Source: Myrica gale (taxonomy: Eukaryota; Streptophyta; Magnoliopsida; Fagales; Myricaceae). From it: 64,000 bases of DNA. Below, one piece after another: positions 23,002 through 33,484 of this stretch (positions are counted from its first letter, which is position 1; every line of letters begins with the position of its first letter). The DNA is taken from the NCBI GenBank assembly GCA_963930655.1, contig OZ005612.1:14761001-14825000 (forward strand), given 5' to 3'. The position numbers were made by a program, and so were the translations under genes. The notes under the pieces are model-generated. The model had not been told where the DNA came from, did not search any database, and was given only the letters and a program-made list of their open reading frames with translations.

Positions 23002-24548
23002 GATTTGGTGGAGGTGGGTCTGGCAGTGGAGTGCCAGGAGGAGCACCATTCAGATCGGTGAAGCTTGATTTTCCCAGGTTTGGGGGAAATGATCCAAGTG
23101 GTTGGCTATACAAAACTACACAGCTTTTTAATTATCACCAAACACCCATGACAGAACGTTTATTGCTAACTTTTTACCATATGGATGGTCAAGCACTACT
23201 TTGGTTACATGATTTAGAAGAATCTGAAGGGTTAAAGAACTGAGTAGAGTTTGTGAGAGCTCTTTTGACCAGATTTGGACCAAGCTCTTATGATGACCCT
23301 ATGGAAATGCTTACTAGACTTGAGCAAACTACCATTGTATAGTTGTATAAGAGTTAGTTTGAGGGTTTGTCAAACCGATTAAGAGGGTTGTCTGAAAATT
23401 ATAAGTTGAATTGTTTCTTGAATGGGCTTAAGGATGAAGTTAGGCTTCCTGTGAGGATGTTTAATCCTACCAATTTAATCACAACCTATGGGTTAGCTAA
23501 AATCCAAGAGGAACATGTGTTAGTGAGTCGAAGAAGTACCAAGGGTTTATTACCTACTACCCAAACACCACACCCAATTCCACCACCAATTACCAAACAC
23601 CAAAAAGGACCTTTTCAATTCAAAAACTAACACTATCAGATGAAGGAGAGAAGGGAGAAGGGATTGTGCTATAATTTTGATGAGAAATGGACTTCCAAAC
23701 ATGTTTGTAAAAACCCAAAATTATTTTTAATGGGGGGATGGGATTCGGGTGGTTTAGAGGAAAATGAAGATGATGCAACAATATATGAAGAAGAAGGGGA
23801 GGGGTTAGCTATGGTAGAAGTGAACCTTGAAATTTTCCTACATGCGTTGACAGGTTCAGTTACTCCTAGAACTATGAGGGTGATAGGAAAGGTGGGAGGG
23901 CAACATATGGTGATTTTAAGTGACTCTAGAAGCACATATAATTTTCTGGACCCATCTATAGTAAGGAAATGACAGTTATTGACTGAAAAAAAGAAGAGAT
24001 TAAGGTGAAAGTAGCTAATGGTGAGCTGATAACAAGTGAAGGGAAAAGTGGAAATGTGAATTTCCATACAAGGTCATACTTTTGTCACTAATACTTATGT
24101 TCTAACCTTGGCGGGTTGTGATATAGTCTTAGGGCTGTATTGGCTGAGGGCATTGGGGCAAATATTGTGGAATTTTACAGAGCTGTCTATGGAGTTTAGT
24201 TTTGAATGGAAAAGGATTACTTTGCAAGGCATGAATCTCACAGAACTTATGGAAGACAGGGAATTATCTGACATAAAGAAAGCTGGAAAGAGAGGCATTA
24301 TCCTCTAGCTTATGGAAGCAGTAAAACAAGAGACAGCAGTTGTACCACCTGACATGAAGGCCTTACTGCAAGACTTTTCAGACACTTTTGAGGAGCCACA
24401 GAGGCTGCCACCCACTAGATCCCATGATCATGCCATTGTGTTGAAGGAGGGGGCATTTCCTTTATCTGTAAGACCGTACCGATACCCTTTCTTTCAAAAA
24501 GAAAAAAAATGAGAAAATTGTTAGGGGCTTATTGAAAACCGGGGTTAT

Positions 24549-24882
24549 CAGTAGCACTTACGAGTCCATTGGTAGTGGTTATGGGCCATATATTTTCTTT
24601 TCTTGTATTTTCATTTACGCATGTATTTCCCATTCAGTTAGTTTGTTACATTTGTTGAGAGAGCTGGCGGTATGTAAGCAGTAGGAATTCCTTCTAGAGG
24701 GAGGTCGAAGAACCCAGATTGAGCTTTCTATCTTCTTCTTGCTTTCTCTCAATTTCTATGGAGGTTAGCCAAACCTCAAATTTGGCTTAGTTATCAATGA
24801 ATTTCTTGTGATTCAATATCCCGTTCTATTTACAATCAGAAAAATCTAATCAAATTACATTACAATTCTTGAGGTTGTTACA
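24549..24882 (+). repeat. 3' LTR of the gypsy element, 5'-truncated
   Basis: It matches 5' LTR positions from about 21131 to 21502 and lacks the first ~170 bases of the LTR. It carries an extra GAGAGAGCTGGCGGTATG segment near 24657 that the 5' LTR has lost. Confidence 0.85.
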
Positions 24883-25214
24883 TCTGTTCCATCAATTTGC
24901 CCATCAACGCTAGTTTTAAGGTTTTTTTTCTGCTTTTAATGATGCTTAACGATAAAAAGCATTGATACTATATCTGTGTTTTATTTTTTGTACCCTTACT
25001 GCTGCAAGCTATGATGTTTCAATGAACATCTCCCAGGATAAGCGAAGAGAACTGATAAACTTGAAGACGAGATGTCCTTATCACAATGTTTGAATAACTT
25101 TCTAGCTGCAAAATTTGCCTACCATAGACACAGGTGAATAAGAAACCAATTTGCTAATGTTTATTAGAAAGAAAAATTAATGTTATTCTCAATGAAGAGG
25201 TAAGAGAAAGTCGC

Positions 25215-25378
25215 CATATCGTTCTGCAATTTCATTCCAGTCTAGCAAGCACTCCTCCTTCCCAGATCCTCTTCGTGTATGTGGAAGAAAAGACTTTAAC
25301 CAACTACCTTTCTCAGCATCTAACCTCCTACACAGAACCATATATTCACTCCCCTCTGGAATGTATTGGTAATACAAC
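25215..25378 (-). pseudogene. Inverted exon of the prolyl-oligopeptidase pseudogene
   Basis: The minus strand has a 164-nt exon with an AG acceptor (just above 25378). It reads LYYQYIPEGSEYMVLCRRL, then GSWLKSFLPH and LLDWNEIAERYG. In S9A oligopeptidases this segment directly precedes the YVHVGTCRVSPD exon found at 20013 on the opposite strand. The codon phase fits (last base G, next exon starting GT-TAT). The donor is GC instead of GT. So part of the gene is inverted relative to the rest. No first exon was found above it, where a SINE and other repeats occur. Confidence 0.88.
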
Positions 25379-25463
25379 CTGCTCAAATGCCAATAAAATA
25401 AAATTGTAGATTCCAAGAATTGCCATTGAATCAGAAGAATAAAATTTTACCTCACCTTCTCAA

Positions 25464-25692
25464 TTTTTTTTTGATAACGTGGAAATCCCCCAAAGTCGGA
25501 CTCGTTTGACCCAACCCTGAAGTACAAACCACGACCTACTGGACCGACCCCACAACTCAGAAAGCAGATACGACAAGAACTTGCCCATCAGCAGAAAAAT
25601 CCATCCCAAACCCTTGAGACTCGAACTTGGTACGTCGAGCCCCAAGAAGGATATCCCTCCTAACCACTGAGCTATCGCCCTTGGGGGTACCG
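25464..25692 (-). mobile_element. tRNA-derived SINE with 11-bp target duplication
   Basis: On the minus strand it starts at about 25692 with a tRNA-like head: A box GATAGCTCAGTGGTTAGGAG, then B box AGTTCGAGTCTC, the internal RNA polymerase III promoter. A unique body of about 150 bases follows, then a short A-rich 3' end (TTATCAAAAAAAAATT). The 11-bp duplication CACCTTCTCAA lies at 25453-25463 and 25693-25703. Length (229 bp), order and tail fit a plant SINE, mobilised by LINE enzymes. It lies beside the inverted oligopeptidase exon. Confidence 0.9.
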
Positions 25693-25703
25693 CACCTTCT
25701 CAA

Positions 25704-26577
25704 AATTACTAGGAGTCCACTACCTCAATCACTTCCACATCCTTTGAGGGGGTCACAAGGAATCCAACTCCTAATTGATATAATGTCATCATTAGATTGG
25801 GTCTTCTTATTATTTTGGGTAAGCTCATTAACAGACGTAGGAAGGACAACATTTTGTTATTATGATAATGTTTTTTTTACAAACTTTTGAGTTTCTTCAA
25901 GATTTTGTACTTGTAAAATATTATACTATGAAGATTTTGTAAAGTAGTGATTATGCAGGGCCAAAGAAATATTATATTATGAAAATTATGCTTAAGCATA
26001 AGCATATGATTTTGTAAAGTAGTGATTATGCAGGGCATTCAGTCTTCCACCGCGCGGGGTGCTTGAAACTCTAGGGTTAAGAATGACATACTATGAAGCC
26101 AGCACGAAAAATTTAAGGATGTTGTCACTCGGCCAAGGTTCATATAAGCCTTTTGGCATTTAATTTTACAGATTAGTCTATATGGAAGAATCATATTGTA
26201 GCCCTTGGGATACCCAAATGGGTGTTGCACTTTATTACATAACAAGAAGTTACAAAAAGTATCATGTTTTAGATCCATACCAAGAAAACTACAAGCTACA
26301 TCATTGTCTGTGTGCTTTGTTGCTCTTTGTAACATTGTTTAATTTAGAACTCCATTATCTGGTAATGATGCGTGAGATTTATGGAGTGGAATCAGGAACT
26401 CAATCTGTTGTAATATTTTTGGACACTGGTGTTTGTTCTTTGAATAATAATAATAATAATAAAGCAATCAATTTTGGAAGCGACATCTGTGGAAATCCCA
26501 GCTATAAAATTAAATTTCAACCATAACCAATATGCAGGTGAAGGATCAGGTTTTAAACATGTTGTGTGATGCAAAAC
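25704..26577. other. Gene-free stretch with (AAT)n run
   Basis: I see no gene I can name. A short direct duplication GATTTTGTAAAGTAGTGATT(ATGCAGGGC) occurs near 25932 and 26008. An (AAT)n microsatellite lies at 26443-26461. Confidence 0.45.
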
Positions 26578-26800
26578 ATATGTTTTTTTTTTGCTAGGCA
26601 AATGTAATATAACTAAAAAGGGAAATACAGAGTTTGAAACAAAGACAAAACGAGAAGGTACACGTAAGGGGAGGAAAGAAGGATTGTCAGAAGATAGCAA
26701 ATCAAAAGGAATGCAGGACGCATGAATGTTTCCACAAATTCATACTTGAGCTGCCCATTTGGCCACCCCGTGAGCGAGTCCATTAGCAGATCGGTACCTT
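26578..26800 (-). mobile_element. LINE 3' end (RNase H tail)
   Basis: The minus strand encodes a short RNase H C-terminus of the plant L1 type (SANGLAHGVAKWAAQV), followed by a 3' UTR and a T-run at 26583-26591, the plus-strand image of the poly(A) tail. It is a 5'-truncated copy. Confidence 0.7.
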
Positions 26801-28892
26801 TATCTTATCTCCCCAGTCCATCATTCTCAGTCACCGAACAGTTTTCTTATGTGTTCTATAAAAAAATATGATAAAAAATTATTCAGGTGCATGCGCGTTC
26901 TGCAAGGCGAAGTGCATACGTTCTGCAAGACGAAAGAAGTTGTTATGCAAGAGAGGTGCAGGGAAGATGGAGAAAAACTGGGGGGGGGATAGGGAAGCAT
27001 GTTCTTGAAGCCAGAGGAATGTTCGAAAAAATCTAATTTTAAGCCAAAACTGAGCAAGCCTCAAAAGTGTGTTGTTAGAAAAATGAGCCAAAGTCGAACA
27101 AAAGCTGAGCTGTTTTCGTCAATCCTCATTAATTGACGTGTCGAAGTTCAAACTGTTAGATCCACCTCTTAAAATCTGAATTGCGTATTTGAAGCTCTTT
27201 GAATTAACGCTCTTTGGACCAAATCTTTTTCCAGTAAACAAGCCAATACGGCCCGAGGGCGTGCGCTACTCTCCTCAAAAGGGATTAGATTTCCATGTTC
27301 CAGTTTTGGAACTCTGTATTTTGTGCTTTGTGTCCTCTCTCTCTCTCGTACGGGTTTCATCCTTGGTGGTTATAAACCAAACCCATTCTCTTGTTTGGTT
27401 GAGATAACATCAATTGCACACCGTTAAAAGCAAGTCCTTTCATGCAAGCCTCCTAGTGAAGTAATGGAGCTGATAGTTAAAACTATGCTGTGTGTTACCC
27501 TCTCAGCTTTGATAACACCATCTTCTTCTCTACAAATACAGGTGCAATCATCACACGGAAAGGGTAAACTTCCTCCCTAGTTCACTCTCTTTCTTTCTCT
27601 CTCTCTCTCTCTCATCTTTAAAATCTCAGTAGTTTGCACTATGAGCAGCCAATGAACTTCAGGCGCATTCTCTCTCTGCACTACCAAGGAAGCTCAGACT
27701 CTTTGAGGTAACTGTAAGAAACCATTGCAGAGAATAGAAAAATCTTGTCAGTTGGCAAAAACGTTTTTTGAACTTCTGTGTGCTTCTTAGTCTAATTTTC
27801 TGTACTTTCCTGAAAAAACAGGTTAGAGGATATGGAGCTCAAGAACTCCGATCATCTAATAAGGATAACGAATATGATGCAGGTGATCATCTGCTTTATC
27901 TCCCTCAAAATTAAAGTAAACCTCAGATATTGAAAGTTATGCAGCATTGTTATTCTTGTTTCCCATTCCGATCGAATAGATTTGTGTCAACGTATTATAT
28001 GGAAACTCAAATCTCTAGCAAATCCAGCACATAGTGCAAGAAACCCTGGCCGCCACAAGCCTTTTTAATTAATTGCCTCCAGGAGTAGTCATTCTTCCTT
28101 TTTCCATTCACCCAAAAAGTACTCGGTAGGAGACTTTCCTGGCCCTGACGTACGTAAACATTCTTATCATAGTTCTATATATTCACAGAAGAATTGATTG
28201 GGTATATGTTGGGATGACTTTTAAACACTCTGCTTTATATGCTGATGGCTCTGGTGGACGTTACTCAGGCTCTTTTAGGGTGGGGCATGAAACTGATTGA
28301 TTAATATCTGCTGTCACTGTCAAAAGTTTTTTCTATCTTTTTTTTAAATTAAATCCCATTCCTCCAGAAACTATTTTCTCTTCTAGACTTCTAGTTGTGT
28401 AGGTTGAAATAGGGTTCGTAGAACTAGGAGGAGTAGCAATTCACGTGTGTTTCTTTAGCTATATGAAGGAATTAAGCTTAACAAAAAGACAATGGAAGCT
28501 GTCATGGTGTCTGTCCGTCTAGATTGTGCTAGTGATTGCCATGATATATAAACTTCAAATCAAATTTCATCACTAATCTTAGGCATATATATGTTCTGAA
28601 GATGTGACTATCGGGAGACTAGCTACAAACTACTCAAAACATAAATTTTTAATTGGTTCTTAGCGCACAAAAAAAAAAAAAGGTGATCCTCCTTTTGGTA
28701 CTTCTTTTCCATAAGTTTAGTAGGGATCAATACAGTACTAGTGTTTCCATTAAGCAATTAAATTACTGAATAGAATTAGCTAACAGAGAAGTCCATCCCG
28801 AGAATCCGGTACCCTGCATTTAAAGTTTATCAAATATGACATCAATGGCCTGAACTTTTATATTGATTGTTTTCGTCCACTAATAACGTAGC
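26801..28892. other. Gene-free stretch with (CT)n microsatellite
   Basis: No supported coding sequence was found. A CT-rich run lies at about 27585-27613 and a G-run at 26981-26989. The overlapping minus-strand frames at 26827-27091 have no recognisable motif. A short exon-like stretch at 27833-27883 (MELKNSDHLIRITNMMQ) precedes a GT, but I cannot link it to a gene. Confidence 0.4.
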
Positions 28893-30661
28893 TGTTGGGA
28901 AAAGCGTCACGAAAATTCAAAGAAAGGAACACAAAATTTACGTGGTTCGACCCCAATCCGGCCTACGTCCACCCAGAGCAATTTTATTAAGAAAGATTAA
29001 GAAAATCACTCTACCCGCCCCAATACAATACTCACACCACTCTCTTTCTCTTCCTCTCTCTCTGCCCAATGCTCACGCTCTCACGTGCTCACGCGTCTTT
29101 TCTCCTATAACATAAGCCTTTTATTTATAGGGAAAAATACAAAGAGAATCCTAGATAAACTAGAAGTAGGGAGGAAGTAGACTTCCACTATAAGTCTACT
29201 TCTATTCCAAGTCTATCTCTTATGGGTGTGGACCCCAACAAATCTCCCCCTCCATACCCACAGGAGAAGAATTTGTTCTTGAAATCTTTCGGTTGAGTGC
29301 TTCTCGGGTTTTCATCAGTAGAAACGTCCTGCAACTTTGGTGTCTGTTGCTCCCCTTGCTCACCACCCCTTGCATCCTTATTCTACTGGCACTCCAACCT
29401 CGTCCTTGTCACCAGACGACCACACTCTCATCCGAGTGTCCTGCACCCCCGCATAGGGTGCCCGCATCCCCTGCTTGTACAGCCGGACCCATGTAGAACA
29501 GTATCTCCCCCTGCTCTTGCATCTCCTCCGACTGGTACCAAGCACCTTCGCTTGCTCTACGAAGTCAACAATCAACCGGCCTATAACCTTCCGGTTGATC
29601 TTCTTCCACTTTGCCTCGTCAATCCCCTCCGGTTTCTTGCCTTTGTTCTCTAATAGATCGTACATATCTTTCCCAGAAAAGATATCCTCCATCCGTGGCT
29701 TCTAGTTCATGTAATTTGCAGCAGTCAACATCATCATACCGGTAATCATACTCTTTGCTATCTTAATTAACACTGATCGAGGCTGGATTTCACAATTCTG
29801 ACTACACCAATGGATCCGGGTTGGCCTAAAACCTTTGGAAACCGGTCTGACCTGCTCGAAAACTGGCATAAAAGCCCCTGAATTGGCCAAAAAACCACAC
29901 CGAACAAACAAAAACCATAATATTCTTTGATGACGTGGCAAAGCTGACGCAGATCTCCTGGGACCCACTGTTGACATGGCGATGAGGTGGATGGTGGCGT
30001 CACAAGACACGTGGCAGTTTCTTGTCGCGGGCTTGTGTGGCGCGTGGAGAGAGTGAAGCCCACTCGCCCTGGCTCTGCTCTGAGAGTGAGGGCGCGTGGC
30101 GACGCTTTTCCGACTACCTTCGGCGTGTGGAGGCGCGTCTCGGCGATTCTGACGACGTGGTTTCGACCAACGGCTTCGTCTCGATCTCCTCTGCAGCTGG
30201 TGCTCTCCAATCTCAGATCGGACCACATTGAATTTTAAGACCTTCTCCGCTTCTCCCGAAAAACTACTCAGGCTCCTCGAACCAGGCTCCGATACCACTT
30301 GTTGGGAAAAGCGTCACGAAAATTCGAAGAAAGGAACACAAAATTTACGTGGTTCGACCCCAATCCGGCCTACGTCCACCCCAGAGCAATTTTATTAAGA
30401 AAGCTTAAGAAAATCACTCTACCCGCCCCAATACAATAGTCAGACCACCCTCTTTCTCTTCCTTTCTCTCTGCCCAATGCTCACGCTCTCACGTGCTCAC
30501 TTGTCTTTTCTCCTATAACATAAGCCTCATATTTATAGGGAAAAATACAAATAGAAAACTCTAAGAGAATCCTAGATAAACTAGAAGTAGGGAGGAAGTA
30601 GACTTCCACTATAAGTCTACTTCTATTCTAAGTCTATCTCTTATGGGTGTGGACCCCAACA
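28893..30661 (-). mobile_element. Short non-autonomous copia-like LTR element
   Basis: The LTRs are 28893-29240 and 30300-30661, both TGTTGGGAAAAGCG...GGACCCCAACA and more than 90% alike by eye. Flanks GTAGC and GTGGC are a 5-bp duplication with one change. On minus the primer-binding site (TGGTATCGGAGC, just below 30300) and a purine tract GGAGGGGGAGAT (next to 29240) set the orientation. The 1-kb interior holds a gag scrap (29378-29692, minus: MEDIFSGKDMYDLLENKGKK, then DEAKWKKINRKVIGRL) typical of the copia gag N-terminus, and no pol. Its size is near that of TRIM/LARD elements, so it needs enzymes from an autonomous relative. The 198-codon minus frame at 29702-30298 overlaps the primer site and is not considered coding. 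Confidence 0.88.
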
Positions 30662-30812
30662 GTGGCATGTCCAGGTAAGTCGACATACAGTAAAGAGGTG
30701 CACAGAAGCAAAGGGACAAGGCAAGAATGGGTGGAGCGGGCAGACAAGTTCGAGTTTTTCACATTGGATTATTCCCATGTAAGAAGACGACGTCCCGTAC
30801 ATAACAAATACG

Positions 30813-31075
30813 CACTACAAAAAAAAGCACCTATAGCGGCGGTCAGTAAAACCGCCGCTACAAGGTGTTTTTAGCGGCGTTTCAACGAAACCGCGGCTAA
30901 AAATAGCCTATAGCTACGGTTTTTGTAGCCGCGGTCTCTGTAGCCGCGGCTCTGACTGCGGCTACAGACCCGCCTATAGCCGCGGTTTATTTTTAACCGC
31001 GGCTATAGGTCCTACCTCTAGCGGCGGTACGTGACCGCCGCTAGAGGTTTGGTGCCTACAGCGGCGGTCATGGTG
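30813..31075. repeat. CACTA left subterminal repeat array
   Basis: About ten copies of (C)TATAGC(G/C)GCGGT and its inverse occur, such as TAGCGGCGGT, ACCGCCGCTA and AACCGCGGCTA. Many are arranged as adjacent inverted pairs that could fold back. Confidence 0.85.
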
Positions 31076-31397
31076 AGATCAGGTTATAATAGCTCGAGTA
31101 GTCTACTTGAGGGTATGTTTTGCAGCTCCGTGTATACCCATGGTCCCTCAATGGCTGATAGTTTTAGATAGTTCAAAACTCCAATGCAGCAGCAGTTAAA
31201 ATGAGATTACAAACGCAAAACTCTTCTTTAATCATGATCATAAGGTCGTAATCGATCGAGATGCCAGTTCTAGCTTGCATTAATGTCCTACCTAATCTCA
31301 GCAAAATGATAGCTCCACATTTTTCAGCAGTCTATTTCCTTGTGGTATTTTAAGATGTTTCTTGATTCAAAGGCAAAATGGAAGGCACACAATATTT

Positions 31398-31531
31398 TAA
31401 TGGAAATATGGTATGGACTAAGGCACTGTAACACACAAAAAATAGAAAGCACAGGCTAAACTAGAAAGCACAGGCTAATGGAAATATGGTATGGACTAAG
31501 GCACTGTAACACACAAAAAATAGAAAGCACA
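31398..31531. repeat. Short direct duplication
   Basis: A ~53-bp unit beginning AATGGAAATATGGTATGGAC and ending AAAAAATAGAAAGCACAG occurs at about 31398-31452 and 31478-31532. Between the copies is a smaller CTAAACTAGAAAGCACAGG repeat. Confidence 0.85.
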
Positions 31532-31910
31532 GTTCTGAATTTGATTTTAAAAACATGCAGTGTTCACCCTCTTTTGCTACTTCGGGTAACAGGCTAAACT
31601 TCAAGTAGGAGATGTCGTGAAATGTTGCATCAAGAAGATCACTTATTTTGGTATTTTGTTGAGGTAAATGAAAATGCTTATTTTTCTTGGGATTATTGAT
31701 GTTACAGTTAGTCAGGAGCTCCCAGAAACACCTAAATTGGATGATAGAGTAACCTATTGGCATCGCCTGCTGTGGTGTTTTGAGCTGCCTGCTTTGTGAT
31801 ATTTTTTCACTGAGTCACAACCCCTAGTCCTTAGAATGGAACTGTGACTTTTTCTTCCCAGGTTCTCTTTTACCAAAATTGTGGCTTAATTCTACTGATG
31901 TAGGTTTAAG

Positions 31911-32497
31911 GAGTGCCTGCATTAATTCATCAGACAGAAGTATCATGGGATGCCACACTGGACCCTGCATCATACTTTAAAATTGGTCAGGTACTACTAG
32001 AGGATCATATTACAGGTTCACTATGTTTATTTACCTCTATAAGGCGCAGGTTAATTTAAGTATTTTTTATATAAGTAGACAGACTTTGCCGGATAAAAAT
32101 CTGTGAATCTTCCTGCCAATTCTGTGCCTTCCTTTTTCACAATCACATTTCAATGCTTTATTTATTGCCAAACCGGGTGGGGCATGTTACATGTTCTCCA
32201 TGCTTCTGGCTAAACTTTCTTTTCTTTTTGTGTGGAAGTGTATATAATCTTGTTTGAACTCTAAAGAAAACCTTTCTGTTGTATCAGATTGTAGAGGCAA
32301 AAGATAACCAATTGGATTTTGCACTTGAACGGATATTTTTGTCACTGAAAGAGATTACGGTAATACATATCAGTTGTCTTTGCTACATTTTCATTGATTG
32401 TTTAAATTGGAAAATTATATACTGAAAGTTATTTTTCCTGTTGCAGCCAGATCCATTGATTGAGGCATTGGAGACCGTGGTTGGTGAATTTATATGA
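31911..32497 (+). pseudogene. Captured fragment of a chloroplast S1-domain protein gene
   Basis: Three spliced exons are kept in frame: about 31911-31990 (VPALIHQTEVSWDATLDPAS then YFKIGQ), 32288-32359 (IVEAKDNQLDFALERIFLSL) and 32447-32497 (PDPLIEALETVVGEFI, then stop). All have GT-AG borders. The HQTEVSWD and LSLKEITPDPL words belong to the last S1 RNA-binding repeat of plant plastid S1-domain proteins of the At1g71720 (PDE338/BSF) kind, as I remember it. Full-length proteins continue for well over 100 residues more and start long before, so this is a middle piece. It lies between the CACTA left end and the transposase gene, so it was probably picked up as genomic DNA with introns. The sequence is well preserved, which suggests recent capture. 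Confidence 0.8.
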
Positions 32498-33484
32498 AAA
32501 AAAAAATTCATATTGGGCACTTGTTACATGTTGCAGCAATATGAGACAATTTTGACAACCATTATGACACCTTTATTGGCCTAGCAACTGGTATCATTAT
32601 TATTGTAGTTTTTACAAGCTATGTTTGCTTGTGACAGAATAAGCTGATAATTGGTGTTTGTTTACAGGGAAATTGTTTACTAGAAAGGTGTTTGTTTTTG
32701 CTTTCTCCAAGAGAATCGGTTGCAGATAAGAACAAGCTGTTTGGTGTTGGAGCTTGGGATTATTCAGATAAGAAGAACAAGCGGTTTGGTCTTGAAGTTG
32801 TGGGTCTATTGCTTGTTTCATTTGGCCATTAGATTTCTACTTCTGTTTAAAGGTTTAGCAATTTTCCCCCATATGTTTTTCTGTCCTTTTTCTCTGTCTT
32901 TTCCCCAGAAATTTGTTGGTGTTGATGATGTATCTTGAAATTCGTAAGTGACTTATATGATAACATATTACTATTTCACAGGTTAGTGGTATCTTGCCGA
33001 TAAGCATATTACTCTTTCACAGGTTAGTGGTATCTTGAATCTCTTCATCAATTACTACTGTTTGTTCTTTTGTCCTTATTTTTTGGAGATTGGAGTTTGT
33101 GGATTTTAGAAGGCGGAGGGTTGGGCTAACTATTACTTGTTGTTGGTTCTGTGGAGTTTATTGGAGATGGTGGTGTTTGTGGATTTTGTTGGAAGGCGGA
33201 GGGTATGGCTAACTATTTTTTGTTGTTGGTTCTGTGGAGTTTATTGGAGATTGGAGGGGTAAGTGTTATATGATGTTGGTTATGTGTTTTTGTTGGAGAT
33301 TGGAGGACAAGGTTTGTGTTATTCAATATTTAATGTTTTTTCTTTTCATTTAAAGCATGGGTTTATTTGTTAATTTATGTTAGTTTATAACAAAATCTTG
33401 ATAAATGTGATGAACATTAAAATAATGCATAATTTTTTGTTGCATTTCATATAGTTATTACTAGCGCTTATGGACAAGAGTTGA

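Larger units (their letters stand above)
20964..24882 (+). mobile_element. Ty3/gypsy retrotransposon with 5-bp target duplication, internally deleted
   Basis: The 5' LTR is 20964-21502, starting TGTCACACGACC and ending GATTGTTACA. TGGTATCAGAG at 21505-21515 is a primer-binding site for initiator-Met tRNA. The 3' LTR ends at 24882. The TCTGT duplication is at 20959-20963 and 24883-24887. Coding remnants: a gag start at 21531 (VETRYQEVMEHI), gag core after the nested LTR (LDFPRFGGNDPSGWLYKTTQ), a CCHC knuckle with one Cys changed (GLCYNFDEKW), the aspartic protease region to NFLDPSI, GCDIVLGLYWLRALG, and the very start of the RT. A deletion then joins RT at about 24545 to the 3' LTR at about its 170th base, so RT, RNase H and integrase are gone. 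Several stops interrupt gag. The 5' LTR holds a tandem duplication around TAGCAC(A/T)TACGGGTCC. Confidence 0.9.
20013..24920 (+). pseudogene. Prolyl oligopeptidase-family (S9A, oligopeptidase B-like) pseudogene, broken by a retrotransposon
   Basis: Exons at 20013-20235, 20307-about 20460, 20531-20737 and 20862-20963 plus 24888-24920 encode part of the seven-bladed propeller of a plant S9A peptidase. They carry YVHVGTCRVSPDHNFLAYT, then LPWAQDGNTLFYTISDDNQR, TESDPSFCVDITNTKDGKF, IYVVDAANPSDG and LQVMDIFNGHLV, ending CSINLPINASFK. The last exon is split by a gypsy element at 20964. Removing it and one TCTGT duplication restores the coding sequence. Two donors are not GT (GC at 20236, none clear near 20460). 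The following exons, which carry the catalytic Ser-Asp-His domain, were not found. The preceding exon lies inverted at 25215-25378. The Arabidopsis relative next to BIM2 is, from memory, At1g69020. No functional peptidase can be made. Confidence 0.88.

Noticed and set aside
25620..25692. tRNA gene on the minus strand
   Set aside because: The A and B boxes belong to the head of a SINE with a body, A-rich tail and target duplication. The acceptor stem and anticodon arm are not those of a functional tRNA.
27780..27890. microRNA precursor or small peptide gene
   Set aside because: I found no known mature miRNA sequence or convincing hairpin, and the short exon-like frame has no partner exons.
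29702..30298. 198-codon minus-strand frame
   Set aside because: It starts within the primer-binding region of the short LTR element and has no domain. It is a compositional frame in retroelement leader DNA.
31398..31531. CRISPR-like or regulatory repeat
   Set aside because: It is only a two-copy direct duplication inside a CACTA element in a plant genome.
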